A stretch of DNA of 64,000 nucleotides. Origin: Thermoleophilaceae bacterium. Lineage in GTDB: Bacteria; Actinomycetota; Thermoleophilia; Solirubrobacterales; Thermoleophilaceae. The stretch covers positions 20,754-84,753 of the forward strand of contig JBBDYQ010000004.1 of NCBI GenBank assembly GCA_040901445.1. Direction: 5' to 3'. A program made the translations under genes and the position numbers. The notes beneath the pieces were generated by a model. The model was not told the origin of the DNA. It saw nothing but the letters and a program-made list of their open reading frames with translations, and searched no databases. The stretch's first letter is position 1; each line of letters starts with the position of its first letter. Below are positions 7,581 to 16,328 of the stretch, one piece after another.

Positions 7581-8597
7581 ATGGGCGTCCGGCTCGACAG
7601 CATCGCGAAGTCCTTCGGCCCCACCCGGGCCGTCGCGGGCGTGAGCCTCGAGATTCCGCCGGGAGAGCTCTTCGCCGTGCTCGGGCCCTCCGGCTGCGGG
7701 AAGACCACCCTCCTGCGCCTGATCGCCGGGTTCGAGCGTCCCGACGCCGGCTCGGTGGCGGTGGGCGAGCGCCTGATGGCCGGCCCCGGCGAGTTCGTGC
7801 AGCCGGAGCGACGCCGTATCGGCATGGTGTTCCAGGACTACGCCCTCTTCCCGCACCTCGACGTCGAGCGCAACGTGGCCTTCGGCCTGCCCCGCGGCGA
7901 CCGCGACCGCGTGCGCACCACGCTCGAGCTCGTGGGCCTCCAGCACAGGGCCGGCCGCTACCCGCACGAGCTCTCGGGCGGCGAGCGCCAGCGCGTGGCG
8001 CTCGCCCGGGCGCTCGCGCCCGAGCCCGAGGTCGTGCTGCTCGACGAGCCCTTCTCCAGCCTCGACGCCACATTGCGGGCCGACCTGCGGCGAGAGGTCG
8101 AGCTCATCCTGCGCGAGGCCGGGGCCACCACGATGCTCGTGACCCACGACCAGGAGGAGGCGCTCTCCCTGGCCGACCGCCTGGCCGTGATGCGCGAGGG
8201 GCGGATCGTGCAGGTGGGCGCGCCCGAGGACGTCTACGCCCGCCCCGCCGACCGCTGGGCCGCGCAGTTCGTCGGCGAGGTCAATGTGGTGTCCGGCGTC
8301 GCGCGCGGGAGCGCGGTGGACACCGAGCTCGGCAGCTTCGGCGTGCCGGGAGACGCCGTGCCCGGCGGCCCGGTGCACGTGGCCGTGCGCCCCGAGCAGC
8401 TGGTGCTGCGCGGCGACGCCCAGGGCAACGCCGAGGTGCTGGAGCGCGAGTTCCGCGGCCACGACGTGCTCTACCGGCTGCGCCACGAGGCGGGCCGCAC
8501 CGTGCTGGTGCAGCTCCCCTCGGTGGAGCTCTACGACGTGGGCCAGCGCGTGTTCGTGCGCCCGGCGCCGGCGGCGGTCGCGCCCGTCGTGGATTGA
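7581..8597 (+). CDS. ABC transporter ATP-binding protein, ferric-iron (FbpC) type
   Basis: A 338-residue ATPase that powers an importer. Walker A (GPSGCGKTT, near residue 38), the Q-loop, the signature LSGGERQRVALARAL, Walker B (VVLLDEPFSSLD) and the switch His (THDQEEALSLADR) are all intact. A C-terminal TOBE region follows (VRPEQLVLRG). Sequence style fits the FbpC/PotA subfamily. No permease is adjacent; the likely partners are the binding protein and permease at 20080-22736, which carry the same type of iron box. The start is ATG 7581. Confidence 0.88.
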   Translation: MGVRLDSIAKSFGPTRAVAGVSLEIPPGELFAVLGPSGCGKTTLLRLIAGFERPDAGSVAVGERLMAGPGEFVQPERRRIGMVFQDYALFPHLDVERNVAFGLPRGDRDRVRTTLELVGLQHRAGRYPHELSGGERQRVALARALAPEPEVVLLDEPFSSLDATLRADLRREVELILREAGATTMLVTHDQEEALSLADRLAVMREGRIVQVGAPEDVYARPADRWAAQFVGEVNVVSGVARGSAVDTELGSFGVPGDAVPGGPVHVAVRPEQLVLRGDAQGNAEVLEREFRGHDVLYRLRHEAGRTVLVQLPSVELYDVGQRVFVRPAPAAVAPVVD

Positions 8598-9079
8598 GCG
8601 AAGGGAGCGGACGCTCGGCTGACCGGCAGGCTGTCCGTCCGGCCGATCATCGGCAGGAGCGCGCCGGGCCGCAGCCGCAGCCGGGACGCCGTCCCGGCCG
8701 AGAGCTCGAGCGCGCAGACATCGCTGCGACGCAGCGGGGCCGGCACGCGGCACTCCGGATGGTCGTCCAGCGCGCTGCGCGGCGGGCGCTCACCGCCGAG
8801 CCGCACGATGCGCCGAGGTGGGAGGTGGTGGCGGATCGCGAGCACGCGCATTCCCGATCCCCCGCCCACGGGAGCGACGAAGACCACGTCGATGGTGAAT
8901 CGCATGCCCCAGGTGTGCACGCTGCGACAGCGCGGGATCATCAGAGCGGGCCGCAGCGCCCGGCGCGCCAGCGCGAAGCCCAGCAGCCGCGCGCCGGCGC
9001 TGCTCGCCTCGAGGAGCTCGAGCAACTCGCCCGCGGGAGTGCCGAGCACGACCGTCGTGCAGTGGCGAAAGCGTCGCAT
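8531..9079 (-). CDS. DUF192-family protein
   Basis: A 182-residue protein with the DUF192 core. The signature is a Met-rich arginine region followed by a conserved hydrophobic strand (CRSVHTWGMRFTIDVVFVAPVG) and the ending LELSAGTASRLRLRPGALL. DUF192 proteins are small, often exported beta-proteins of unknown biochemical role. The C-terminal tail of about 25 residues is antisense to the last 67 bases of the ABC ATPase gene and is probably unstructured. Confidence 0.78.
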   Translation of the reverse strand: MRRFRHCTTVVLGTPAGELLELLEASSAGARLLGFALARRALRPALMIPRCRSVHTWGMRFTIDVVFVAPVGGGSGMRVLAIRHHLPPRRIVRLGGERPPRSALDDHPECRVPAPLRRSDVCALELSAGTASRLRLRPGALLPMIGRTDSLPVSRASAPFAQSTTGATAAGAGRTNTRWPTS

Positions 9080-9114
9080 GATTCTGGAAGCGCCCGCCGC
9101 ATTGGAATTCGCCC

Positions 9115-9714
9115 CTATCCCATCTCGAGCAGGCGCAGGTCGTGTGCCAGGCGCTCCGGGGTGGTCTTGTCTAGCGGGAAGCCCACGCGCTGGAAGCCGC
9201 GCGGGTCCACGAGCACGGTGCGCGCCTGGTGCTCCTCCTTCACCGACTGCGGGCGCACGGCGTAGGCGTCCCAGAGCGGCCCGAGCTCTTCGCGGGAGCC
9301 GAGCACGAAGTCGATCCGGCCCACCAGCCGGTTCTCGGCCAGGAAGCGGCGGGCGGAGTCCGGCGTGTCGTTGGCCGGGTCCACCGCGATGGCCAGCGCG
9401 GGCACGTCGTGGCCGAGCTCGTCGAGCGCTCCCACCACCTGGTGCGCCTGCGGCGGGCAGGTGTCGTCGCAGTCGGTGTAGAGGAAGGTGACCACCACCG
9501 GCCGGCCGCGCAGGTCGCGCATCCGGATGGTGTCGCCGTCCTGGTTCTCCAGCGCGAAGTCCGGGGCCCGCACGCCGGCGGGAATGCGCGCGCCCTCGAA
9601 GCCCTCCGAGGCGGCCGGCGCCGCGTCCTCTCTCTCCCCCGAGGCGGCCAGCGCCATCGCGCCGGCCGCGAGGGCGGCCACGAGCACGAGCGCTGTGGCG
9701 ATGCGGGGGTTCAC
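9115..9714 (-). CDS. SCO1/SenC-family copper chaperone
   Basis: A 199-residue membrane-anchored thioredoxin-fold protein that delivers copper to the CuA site of cytochrome oxidase. It has an N-terminal signal anchor (residues 4-25). The copper ligands C82-x3-C86 (TDCDDTC) and the distant His162 (KEEHQARTVLVD) are all present. The start is GTG 9714, with TACCCT nine bases upstream. A two-tier inverted repeat sits just upstream, downstream of the NarL-type regulator. Confidence 0.93.
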   Translation of the reverse strand: MNPRIATALVLVAALAAGAMALAASGEREDAAPAASEGFEGARIPAGVRAPDFALENQDGDTIRMRDLRGRPVVVTFLYTDCDDTCPPQAHQVVGALDELGHDVPALAIAVDPANDTPDSARRFLAENRLVGRIDFVLGSREELGPLWDAYAVRPQSVKEEHQARTVLVDPRGFQRVGFPLDKTTPERLAHDLRLLEMG

Positions 9715-9750
9715 CGACGAGCCAGGGTAACCACAGCGCAGTGCGTCGAG

Positions 9751-9787
9751 ACCGTCATCGACCCCGCATACCGGGGCAAATGACGGT
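9751..9787. promoter_or_regulatory. Nested inverted repeat between the response regulator and the Sco gene
   Basis: Outer 8-bp arms (ACCGTCAT 9751-9758 / ATGACGGT 9780-9787) enclose inner 5-bp arms (CCCCG 9762-9766 / CGGGG 9772-9776). It could terminate the response-regulator transcript or serve as an operator for the Sco gene, whose start lies 36 bases away. Confidence 0.5.
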
Positions 9788-9841
9788 TTCGCCGTGGAAC
9801 CGTGGCGGGCGACCTCGAGCTCAGGACGTTCTGGAGCTCCC

Positions 9842-10453
9842 TCAAGCCTCGATCAGCCCGCGGCGGATGGCGTAGCGCACGAGCTCCACGCGGTCGCGCA
9901 TGCCGAGCTTGGCCAGCAGGTTGGCGCGGTGGGACTCAACGGTCTTCTCGGACACGCCGAGCACGCCGGCGATCTGCCGGTTGGTGTGCGCCTCGGCGAT
10001 CAGCTTCACAACCTGCAGCTCGCGAGCGGTCAGGGGATCGCGAACCGGCTCGGCGTCCCAGTCGCGAGCCATGGGGGAGACGAACGCCTCGCCGCGCGCG
10101 ACGGCTCGCACGGCGTCCACGAGGTCGATGTCGGCCTGGCTCTTGAGCACGTAGCCGCCCGCCCCGGCGTCGAAGGCGTCGGACATGTAGCGCTCGTCGT
10201 CGTGCATCGAGAGCAGGAGCACGCCGGTGCCGGGCAGCCGTGCGCGGATCTCCCGCGCGGCCTGCGTGCCCGTGAGCCGGGGCATGGAGAGGTCGAGGAT
10301 CGCCACGTCGGGGCGCTCGGCCAGAGCCAGCTCCAGCGCGTGCGCGCCGTCCTCGGCCTCGGCCACGACGCGCATCCCCGGCTGGCGCTCGATGAGCATC
10401 CGCACGCCGGAGCGCACGATGCCGTGGTCGTCTGCCACGAGGATGCGGAGCAT
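9842..10453 (-). CDS. NarL/LuxR-family response regulator
   Basis: A 203-residue two-component regulator. The receiver domain (1-120) has the acidic pair D8-D9, the phosphoacceptor D54 (AILDLSMP), the Ser/Thr switch (LLLSMHDD) and K104 (YVLKSQ). The C-terminal LuxR helix-turn-helix (about 140-203) reads LTARELQVVKLIAEAHTNRQIAGVLGVSEKTVESHRANLLAKLG. Its ATG (10453-10451) overlaps the kinase stop by one base (TGATG), so the pair is translationally coupled. Confidence 0.96.
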   Translation of the reverse strand: MLRILVADDHGIVRSGVRMLIERQPGMRVVAEAEDGAHALELALAERPDVAILDLSMPRLTGTQAAREIRARLPGTGVLLLSMHDDERYMSDAFDAGAGGYVLKSQADIDLVDAVRAVARGEAFVSPMARDWDAEPVRDPLTARELQVVKLIAEAHTNRQIAGVLGVSEKTVESHRANLLAKLGMRDRVELVRYAIRRGLIEA

Positions 10454-11412
10454 CAGGCCGGCACCCGCAGGGTCACGCGCGTCCCGCGGCCGCGCCCGCT
10501 CGAGAGCTCCAGCTCGCCGCCCACCAGCCGCGCGCGCTCGGCCATCCCCTCGAGCCCGAGCCCGCCGCCGCCGGCCGGCGAGCGGTCGAAGCCGCTCCCG
10601 TCGTCGCGGACGATCAACTCGACGGAGTCCCCGGACTCGGTGAGGGCCACCTCCACGTGTGCGGCGGCGGCGTGGCGCCCCGCGTTCGTCAGCGCCTCCT
10701 GCGCGACCCGGTAGACCACGAGCTGGCTGTCGTCCGAGAGGGTCGAAACGTCGCCGCCGGTCACGAAGGTCGCCCGGATCCCCGTCTGCTCGCGGAAGCG
10801 CCGCACCTGGCCCTGGAGGGCCGGCACCAGGCCGTGGTCATCGAGCGCCGCGGGACGCAGCTGGCGCGCCAGCGCGAGCAGCTCTTCCATCGCCTGACCC
10901 GCGAGCCGCTTGGTCTCGAGCAGGTCCTCGGACAGCCCGGCGGGGGCGTCCTGGGCGAGCGCCTCCAGGCGCATGGTGATCGCGGCGAGCGCCTGGTTGG
11001 CCTCGTCGTGCAGGTCGCGCGCGATCCGCTTGCGCTCGGCCTCCTGGGCGCGCAGCACGAGCCGGCCGCTGCGGTTGCGCTCCTCCTCGATCCCCTCCAG
11101 CAGACGCCGGAACGACGCCGCCAGGCGCTCGATCTCCTCCGGTCCGCCGGGAGGCGCCACGAACCGGCCGGGGTCCGCGGGATCGAGCGCCTCCACGCGC
11201 GCGATGAGCCGCTCGAGCGGGTCGAAGCGGCGCCGCAGCAGGATGAAGTTCACGAGCAGCACGAGGATCATCGACATCGCCACGACCAGGTACTCGCGCC
11301 GCTGCTCCGCGACGTCGAGGGAGGACAGCGCGGTGGCGGCGAACAGCACCGCGAGGAACAGCAGGAGGTTGGCGGCGAGGACGCGCTGGAGGAGTGTGTC
11401 GCGGCGGGTCAT
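10453..11412 (-). CDS. Sensor histidine kinase, HisKA_3 (NarX/DesK-like) type
   Basis: A 319-residue membrane kinase. Two hydrophobic segments (about 11-31 and 41-60) flank a very short outside loop. A HAMP-like linker and the HisKA_3 dimerisation helix follow, with H135 in ARDLHDEANQALAAI. The C-terminal ATPase domain shows N-box ALTNAGRHAAA and G-boxes DDGSGF and GGLGLEGMAERA. Because the extracytoplasmic loop is only about 10 residues, the signal is probably sensed in the membrane. The start ATG 11412 lies eight bases downstream of an 18-base inverted repeat in the leader. Confidence 0.93.
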   Translation of the reverse strand: MTRRDTLLQRVLAANLLLFLAVLFAATALSSLDVAEQRREYLVVAMSMILVLLVNFILLRRRFDPLERLIARVEALDPADPGRFVAPPGGPEEIERLAASFRRLLEGIEEERNRSGRLVLRAQEAERKRIARDLHDEANQALAAITMRLEALAQDAPAGLSEDLLETKRLAGQAMEELLALARQLRPAALDDHGLVPALQGQVRRFREQTGIRATFVTGGDVSTLSDDSQLVVYRVAQEALTNAGRHAAAAHVEVALTESGDSVELIVRDDGSGFDRSPAGGGGLGLEGMAERARLVGGELELSSGRGRGTRVTLRVPA

Positions 11413-11419
11413 GGCGAAG

Positions 11420-11437
11420 ATGGGGTCCAGACCCCAT
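11420..11437. repeat. Inverted repeat with a GGGGTC/GACCCC core just before the kinase start
   Basis: ATGGGGTC and GACCCCAT, separated by CA, form a perfect 8-bp stem whose near arm ends eight bases from the kinase ATG. In the mRNA it would occupy the ribosome-binding region. The core is shared with the palindrome inside hyuA at 35627-35647. Confidence 0.65.
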
Positions 11438-11497
11438 ATCGGCAGGCCGGCGCGCGGCCGACACCATGGGTACCGCAGCACAACTTCGGGTCTGAAC

Positions 11498-11525
11498 AGA
11501 CGGGGCGCCGGCCGGCGCCCCGTCT
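11498..11525. repeat. 28-base perfect palindrome between divergent genes
   Basis: AGACGGGGCGCCGG and its exact complement meet without a spacer. It lies in the region between the divergent histidine kinase and PIG-L genes, where a terminator would not be expected for either. It may be an operator, a cruciform-forming site or a mobile palindromic unit. Confidence 0.7.
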
Positions 11526-11595
11526 CGTGCCCGGCAAGCCGGTTTCGCGCGCCGTTCACGCTGCTCGCACGCGCACCTGCCACGCTCGGGACGCG

Positions 11596-12396
11596 ATGGT
11601 GATGATCCTGTCCCCGCACCTCGACGACGCGGTCCTCTCCTGCTGGCAACTGCTCGCGGGCCCCGGGGAAGTGCGGGTGATCAACGTCTTCGACGGCTCG
11701 CCGCCGCCGGGCACCCCGCCGCCGTGGTGGGACACGATCACGGGTGCGACCGATCCCCGCGAGCGGTTGCTCGAGCGCCGGGAGGAGGACCGGGCAGCGC
11801 TTGGCGGGATCGGCCGCTCTGCGCTGGGACTCGGCTTGCTCGATGCCCAGTACCGGGACGAGGAGGTGCCGGTGAGCATGCTGGTCGCACGCCTGGGCGA
11901 GCACGTGCGGGCGGGCACGACGGTGTGCGCTCCGGCGGCGATCCATGCCCACGAGGATCACCGGCTGGTGCGCGCCGCCGCGATCGAGCTGGCACGCGGC
12001 GGACTGCCGCTCGTGCTCTACGCCGACCTGCCCCATGCGATCCGGCATGGCTGGCCCGGTTGGGTGAGCGGTGAGCCGGATCCGCTCGCCGCCGCACAGG
12101 ACTGGACCGCCGCGCTCGAGCAGGCCGGGCTTGCGGTGGAGCGCCTCGTGCCGCGCGTGCGGCCGCTCGACGCGGAGGCGCGCGGGCGCAAGCTGCGAGC
12201 CGTGGGCGCATACCGCACTCAGCGCGCGGGGCTGGACGCGCTCGCGTTTGCTCCGCTGGAGGTGCCCGGGACGCTGGCCTACGAGGTCACCTGGGAGGTG
12301 CCGCGCTCCGCACTGCCGTCAGCGGGCCGCCCGGAGGCCCTCGGCGAGCCGGTCGTCTCCGACCCCGGCGGCGAGGCGCTCGACCAGCCCGCGTGA
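11596..12396 (+). CDS. PIG-L-family N-deacetylase
   Basis: A 266-residue zinc deacetylase of the LmbE/PIG-L family, which removes acetyl groups from sugar amides; members make mycothiol, antibiotics or cell-surface glycans. The zinc/catalytic motif PHLDDA (consensus PHPDDE) is at residues 7-12, and the second motif HAHEDHRLV is near residue 120. The start ATG 11596 begins the first beta strand directly (MVMILSPHLDD). The last 78 bases overlap the convergent SARP gene. The substrate is unknown. Confidence 0.85.
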   Translation: MVMILSPHLDDAVLSCWQLLAGPGEVRVINVFDGSPPPGTPPPWWDTITGATDPRERLLERREEDRAALGGIGRSALGLGLLDAQYRDEEVPVSMLVARLGEHVRAGTTVCAPAAIHAHEDHRLVRAAAIELARGGLPLVLYADLPHAIRHGWPGWVSGEPDPLAAAQDWTAALEQAGLAVERLVPRVRPLDAEARGRKLRAVGAYRTQRAGLDALAFAPLEVPGTLAYEVTWEVPRSALPSAGRPEALGEPVVSDPGGEALDQPA

Positions 12397-15300
12397 GTCC
12401 GCCTGTAGCCGCTTCGCGTCGTCACCGGAGGCGGTGCGCCCGGATGCGGCCAGCGCCTCCCACTCGATCCCGGGCAGCCCGTGGCGCGCCGAGATGTCCC
12501 TCGCGCGGCTGAAAAGGTCGGCGGCCGCCCGCTGGTGGCCGCCGCCCTCCCGGCACAGGCCGAGGACGAGTGCCGCCGAGCCGGCCGCCTCATGCCACCC
12601 GGACCGTTCTGCCGCCGCGAGCACGGGAGCCAGCAGCTCCTCGCCGCGCTCGGGCCGGCCGGCCGCCGCGTGGAACCTCCCGAGCGCCACGGTGGCACCG
12701 AAGCCGAAGAGGAAGGCACCGCCGGGCGGCGCGGCCGTGGACGCGAGCAGATCCTCCGCGACGCCCGCCGCCTCCGCTGCGCCCTCCGGGTCGTCCCCGA
12801 GCCAGCGCGCCCAGGCAAGGTGCCCCGTGACCCTGTAGCGGTCCGAGCGGGTGGCGGCGCTCTCCGCGCCGGCCTCGAGTAGCTCCCTGGCGTCCCCGGC
12901 CGCGCCCAGGTCGAGCATGGTCCACCCGAGCGAGGCGCAGGTCCAGGCCTTCCAGCCGGTTCCGGCGGTCGCGGCCTCGACGGCGGAGCGGCCCGCGGCG
13001 AGCGCCTGCTCGTAGTGCCCCTGACTGCGGGCCAGCCAGCCCGTGGCATCGCGTATCAGGGGGAGGGTGAGCGCGTCGCCGATCCGGCGGTTGATGGCGA
13101 GTGCTTCCTCCAGCCGCTGCGCCGCGTCGTCCCAGAGCGTGGAGGCCAGCGGCGCGAATGACGACTCGAGCAGGGTCCATTGCAGATACCAGAGGTCCCC
13201 GTCGCGGCGCTCGATCTCGCCGAGCTCGCGGGTCAGCGCCTCGAGGCGTTCCACGTCCCCGAGCTTGAGTGCCGCGAGCTTCAGGCCGTCCAGGGCCCGC
13301 GCGAGATCGCGGTCGTCTCCGGTCTTGCGCGCCAGGCCGAGCGCGCTCTCGCCGTCCTCGAGCGCGCGCGTGAGGTCGAGCTGGTTCGAGTGGACGAGCG
13401 CCAGGCGGCTCAGGATGGACACCTGCGCCGTCTCGTCTCCGAGCTCCTGCGCGATCTCGAGCGCCGCGCGGTGCCGGGCGGCCGAGCTCACCGCGTCGAA
13501 CTGCATGTCAGCCACGGCCGTGAGGTTCAGGGCCTCCATCTCGAGCTGCCGGTCGCCCGCGGCGCGCGCGGCCTCGAGCGCCGTGCCGTAGTCGGCCCGG
13601 GCGGCCTCGGTGTCGCCGACCACGTGCCGCATCCAGCCGCGGTCGGCATGCAGGCGCCGGATCCGGGCGTCGCCGGAGGGGACCAGACCGAGCTGCGCTC
13701 CGAGCTCGAGTGCTTCGCCGTACTGCTTCACCGCCGCCTCCACCGCGTGCGCTCTCGCTGCCGTGGCTGCGGCGGTGCAGCGGTACTCGAAGCTGCGCTC
13801 GGCCTCGCCTGCCGCGGCGAAGTGCCGGGCGAGTGCTCCCGCGTGCTCCTCGAGGTGTCCGGCGTGCAGCCCTTCGAGCGCCTCGCCCACTCGCCGATGC
13901 AGCCTTGCGCGCCGGGTTGCCGAGAGCTGTTCCTCGATGGTCTCCCGGATCAGCGCGTGGGCGAACGCGTAGCGGCCGGGCACATCCGGGGACTCGACCA
14001 CCGCGTGCTCGCCGATGGCGCGCTCCATCAAGTCGAGCACGTCGTCGTCACTCGTCCCGGTGGCCCTCGCGACCGCCTCGAGCTCGAACTCCCGGCCGAT
14101 CACGGCGGCGGTGGCCAGCGCCCGGCGGGCCGGCTCGTCGAGCCGGCGCAGTCGCCGCAGCACGAGGTCCTTCACGCTCTCGGGCACGGCCAGCTCACCC
14201 TCCTCGTCGAGGTGGCGCACGATCTCCTCCACGAAGAAGGGGTTGCCCTCGGTTCGCTCGGCCACTGCGCCGGCGAGCGCCTGGTCGACGTCCGCGTCCG
14301 TCCGTGCCCGGATGAGCGCGGCCACGTCGCCGGGCTCGAGCCCCGATAGCGAGATCGTCTCCAGCATCCGCGCGCGGCGCAGCTCCGCGAGCGTGCCGGC
14401 CAGCGGATGGTCGCGGTCCACCTCGGTCTCCCGATACGTACCCAGCACCAGCAGCGGCACGTCCTGCGCCGCGCGGGCGACATGCCGCAGTAGGAGCAGG
14501 GATGGCGAATCCGCCCAGTGGAGATCGTCGAGCACGAGGATCATGGGCCGCGTCCGGCTCGCCTCACGCAGGAGCGAGGCCACCGCGTCGAAGAGCAGGT
14601 AGCGCTCGCCCTCGGGATCCTCCCGCCGCCCGTCCGGCTCCGCGCCGCCGGCAAGCTCGGGCACCAGCCGCGCCAGCACCCCCCTGCGGGCTCCCACCTG
14701 AAGGCGCAACTCGTCGGGCGGGCAGGCGGCCACGTAGTGGCGCAGGGCCTCCACGAACGGCCCGTACGGGATCAGCGGCTCCTCGTAGCTGCGGCCGAGC
14801 AGCACCGTGGCGCCGCGCTCGTGCGCCCCGCAGCACAGCTGCGCGACCAGCCTCGTCTTCCCGATCCCCGGCTCGCCGGCCACCGCGACGACACCCGGGT
14901 GGCCCGCGGACGCCTCGGCCCAGGCCCTCTCCAGCCTCCCGAGCGGCGCCTCGCGGCCGACGAACTCTCCCTGCTCGCGCGCAAGGTCCGCCGGCAGGGG
15001 CACGCGCTGCTCGCCCACGGGCTCCCACGCAAGCTCGCAGGCCGCCACCGGCCTGGAGATGCCCTTCAGCGCCAGCTCCCCCACCGGCCGGAAGCCAAAG
15101 CCGCCCCGGTTCCCGATCAGCGCGGGCACGAGGTCGGAGGCCAGGATCTGACCGCCCTCGGCGCGGTCGCAGAGCCGCTTGGCCACGACGACCGGGGTGC
15201 CGAAGTAGTCGCCCTCGTCGCGGATCGGCTCACCCACGTTGAGGCCGACGCGCACCTGCAGCCAATCGTGCCCCTCGCGCGCGCTGTGGCGGTGCACCGC

Positions 15301-16251
15301 CTGCTGGATCCCGATCGCGCACGCCGCGGCGTCGAGGCTGCCGCCGAACGCCACCATGAGCCCGTCGCCGAGGTTCTTCACCTCCTGGCCGGCGTGGCTG
15401 AGAGCCACCTCGCGCAGCAGCCCGAAGTGCACGCGGCGCAGCCGCTCCGCCTCGTCGTCGCCCAGGCGTTCGAGCAGCTCGGTGGAGCCCACCAGGTCGG
15501 TGAAGAGGAGGGTGACCGTCCCGGCGGCCGGGGCCGGCTGCCCGGCCGCGGCGGGCGTCTCGGCACGGAGGTCCTCCACCAGCGCCCTGGTGGCCGCCGA
15601 CGGCACGATCCGCAGCTCCGTGCGCAGCCGCTCCGCGTGGCGCTCATAGGCGCGCAGGGCGGCGGCCCGGTCACCGCTCGCGGCCAGGCGCCGGATCAGC
15701 TCGCGCTGGCTCTCCTCCACCAGCGGGTCGAGTGCCGTCATCCGCCGTGTGTGCGTGAGGGCGGCGGCCATGTCGCCGGCCTCCTCGGCCTCGGTGGCGA
15801 GCAGCGCGAGCAGCTCCGACACGCGCTCGCGCCACTCGTCCCGCGCAGCCAGGATCCACTCGTCGTCGAGCCCCGCGAGCACGTCTCCGCGCCAGAGCTC
15901 GAGTGCCTCCGCGCGCCGGCCGCTCTCGGCCAGCCGCCCGAACTCGGCCGCGTCCGTCCACACCTCCGTGCCCTCGGCAAGTCCGACGCGGTCGCGGGTT
16001 GCCACGAGATAGCGGTCGGCGTCCGCCCCGAGCGAGCGGCGCAGCGCCGACAGCGCGGCGCGCAGGCTGGTGCGCGCGCTCTCGTCGAGCACGTCGGGCC
16101 AGAAGCGGGCTGCCAGCTCGGAGCGCGCATGCGCGCGCGGCTCCAGGGCGAGCGCTCCGAGCAGGGAGCACGCCCTGCGGCTGCTTGGCGGGTCCACCGG
16201 GGTCCCGTCGAGCTCGAGCGCCAGCTCGCCCAGCACGCGCACCGCCAGCAT
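12319..16251 (-). CDS. SARP-type regulator fused to a class III cyclase domain, ATPase and TPR-like repeats
   Basis: A 1310-residue regulator. Domains in order: winged-helix DNA-binding domain (1-95), BTAD (95-230), class III nucleotide cyclase homology domain (244-410), AAA/STAND-type ATPase with Walker A GEPGIGKT (459-466) and Walker B ILVLDDLHWAD, then helical TPR-like repeats (about 790-1290). In the cyclase domain the metal Asp residues D252 and D296 are present. The transition-state Asn is replaced by V355 (VVVAKRL), while the following Arg359 is kept, so cyclase activity is doubtful. It starts at ATG 16251, six bases after a TAGGCT hexamer, and is divergent from the hydrolase-glycosyltransferase fusion, its likely target. 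Confidence 0.92.
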   Translation of the reverse strand: MLAVRVLGELALELDGTPVDPPSSRRACSLLGALALEPRAHARSELAARFWPDVLDESARTSLRAALSALRRSLGADADRYLVATRDRVGLAEGTEVWTDAAEFGRLAESGRRAEALELWRGDVLAGLDDEWILAARDEWRERVSELLALLATEAEEAGDMAAALTHTRRMTALDPLVEESQRELIRRLAASGDRAAALRAYERHAERLRTELRIVPSAATRALVEDLRAETPAAAGQPAPAAGTVTLLFTDLVGSTELLERLGDDEAERLRRVHFGLLREVALSHAGQEVKNLGDGLMVAFGGSLDAAACAIGIQQAVHRHSAREGHDWLQVRVGLNVGEPIRDEGDYFGTPVVVAKRLCDRAEGGQILASDLVPALIGNRGGFGFRPVGELALKGISRPVAACELAWEPVGEQRVPLPADLAREQGEFVGREAPLGRLERAWAEASAGHPGVVAVAGEPGIGKTRLVAQLCCGAHERGATVLLGRSYEEPLIPYGPFVEALRHYVAACPPDELRLQVGARRGVLARLVPELAGGAEPDGRREDPEGERYLLFDAVASLLREASRTRPMILVLDDLHWADSPSLLLLRHVARAAQDVPLLVLGTYRETEVDRDHPLAGTLAELRRARMLETISLSGLEPGDVAALIRARTDADVDQALAGAVAERTEGNPFFVEEIVRHLDEEGELAVPESVKDLVLRRLRRLDEPARRALATAAVIGREFELEAVARATGTSDDDVLDLMERAIGEHAVVESPDVPGRYAFAHALIRETIEEQLSATRRARLHRRVGEALEGLHAGHLEEHAGALARHFAAAGEAERSFEYRCTAAATAARAHAVEAAVKQYGEALELGAQLGLVPSGDARIRRLHADRGWMRHVVGDTEAARADYGTALEAARAAGDRQLEMEALNLTAVADMQFDAVSSAARHRAALEIAQELGDETAQVSILSRLALVHSNQLDLTRALEDGESALGLARKTGDDRDLARALDGLKLAALKLGDVERLEALTRELGEIERRDGDLWYLQWTLLESSFAPLASTLWDDAAQRLEEALAINRRIGDALTLPLIRDATGWLARSQGHYEQALAAGRSAVEAATAGTGWKAWTCASLGWTMLDLGAAGDARELLEAGAESAATRSDRYRVTGHLAWARWLGDDPEGAAEAAGVAEDLLASTAAPPGGAFLFGFGATVALGRFHAAAGRPERGEELLAPVLAAAERSGWHEAAGSAALVLGLCREGGGHQRAAADLFSRARDISARHGLPGIEWEALAASGRTASGDDAKRLQADSRGLVERLAAGVGDDRLAEGLRAAR

Positions 16252-16328
16252 GGCGCAAGCCTACGCGGCTTCCACCGGATTCACGTTGCTTTCGCGCTGG
16301 GCGCACGCCGGAGTGGGAGGGTGGGCAC

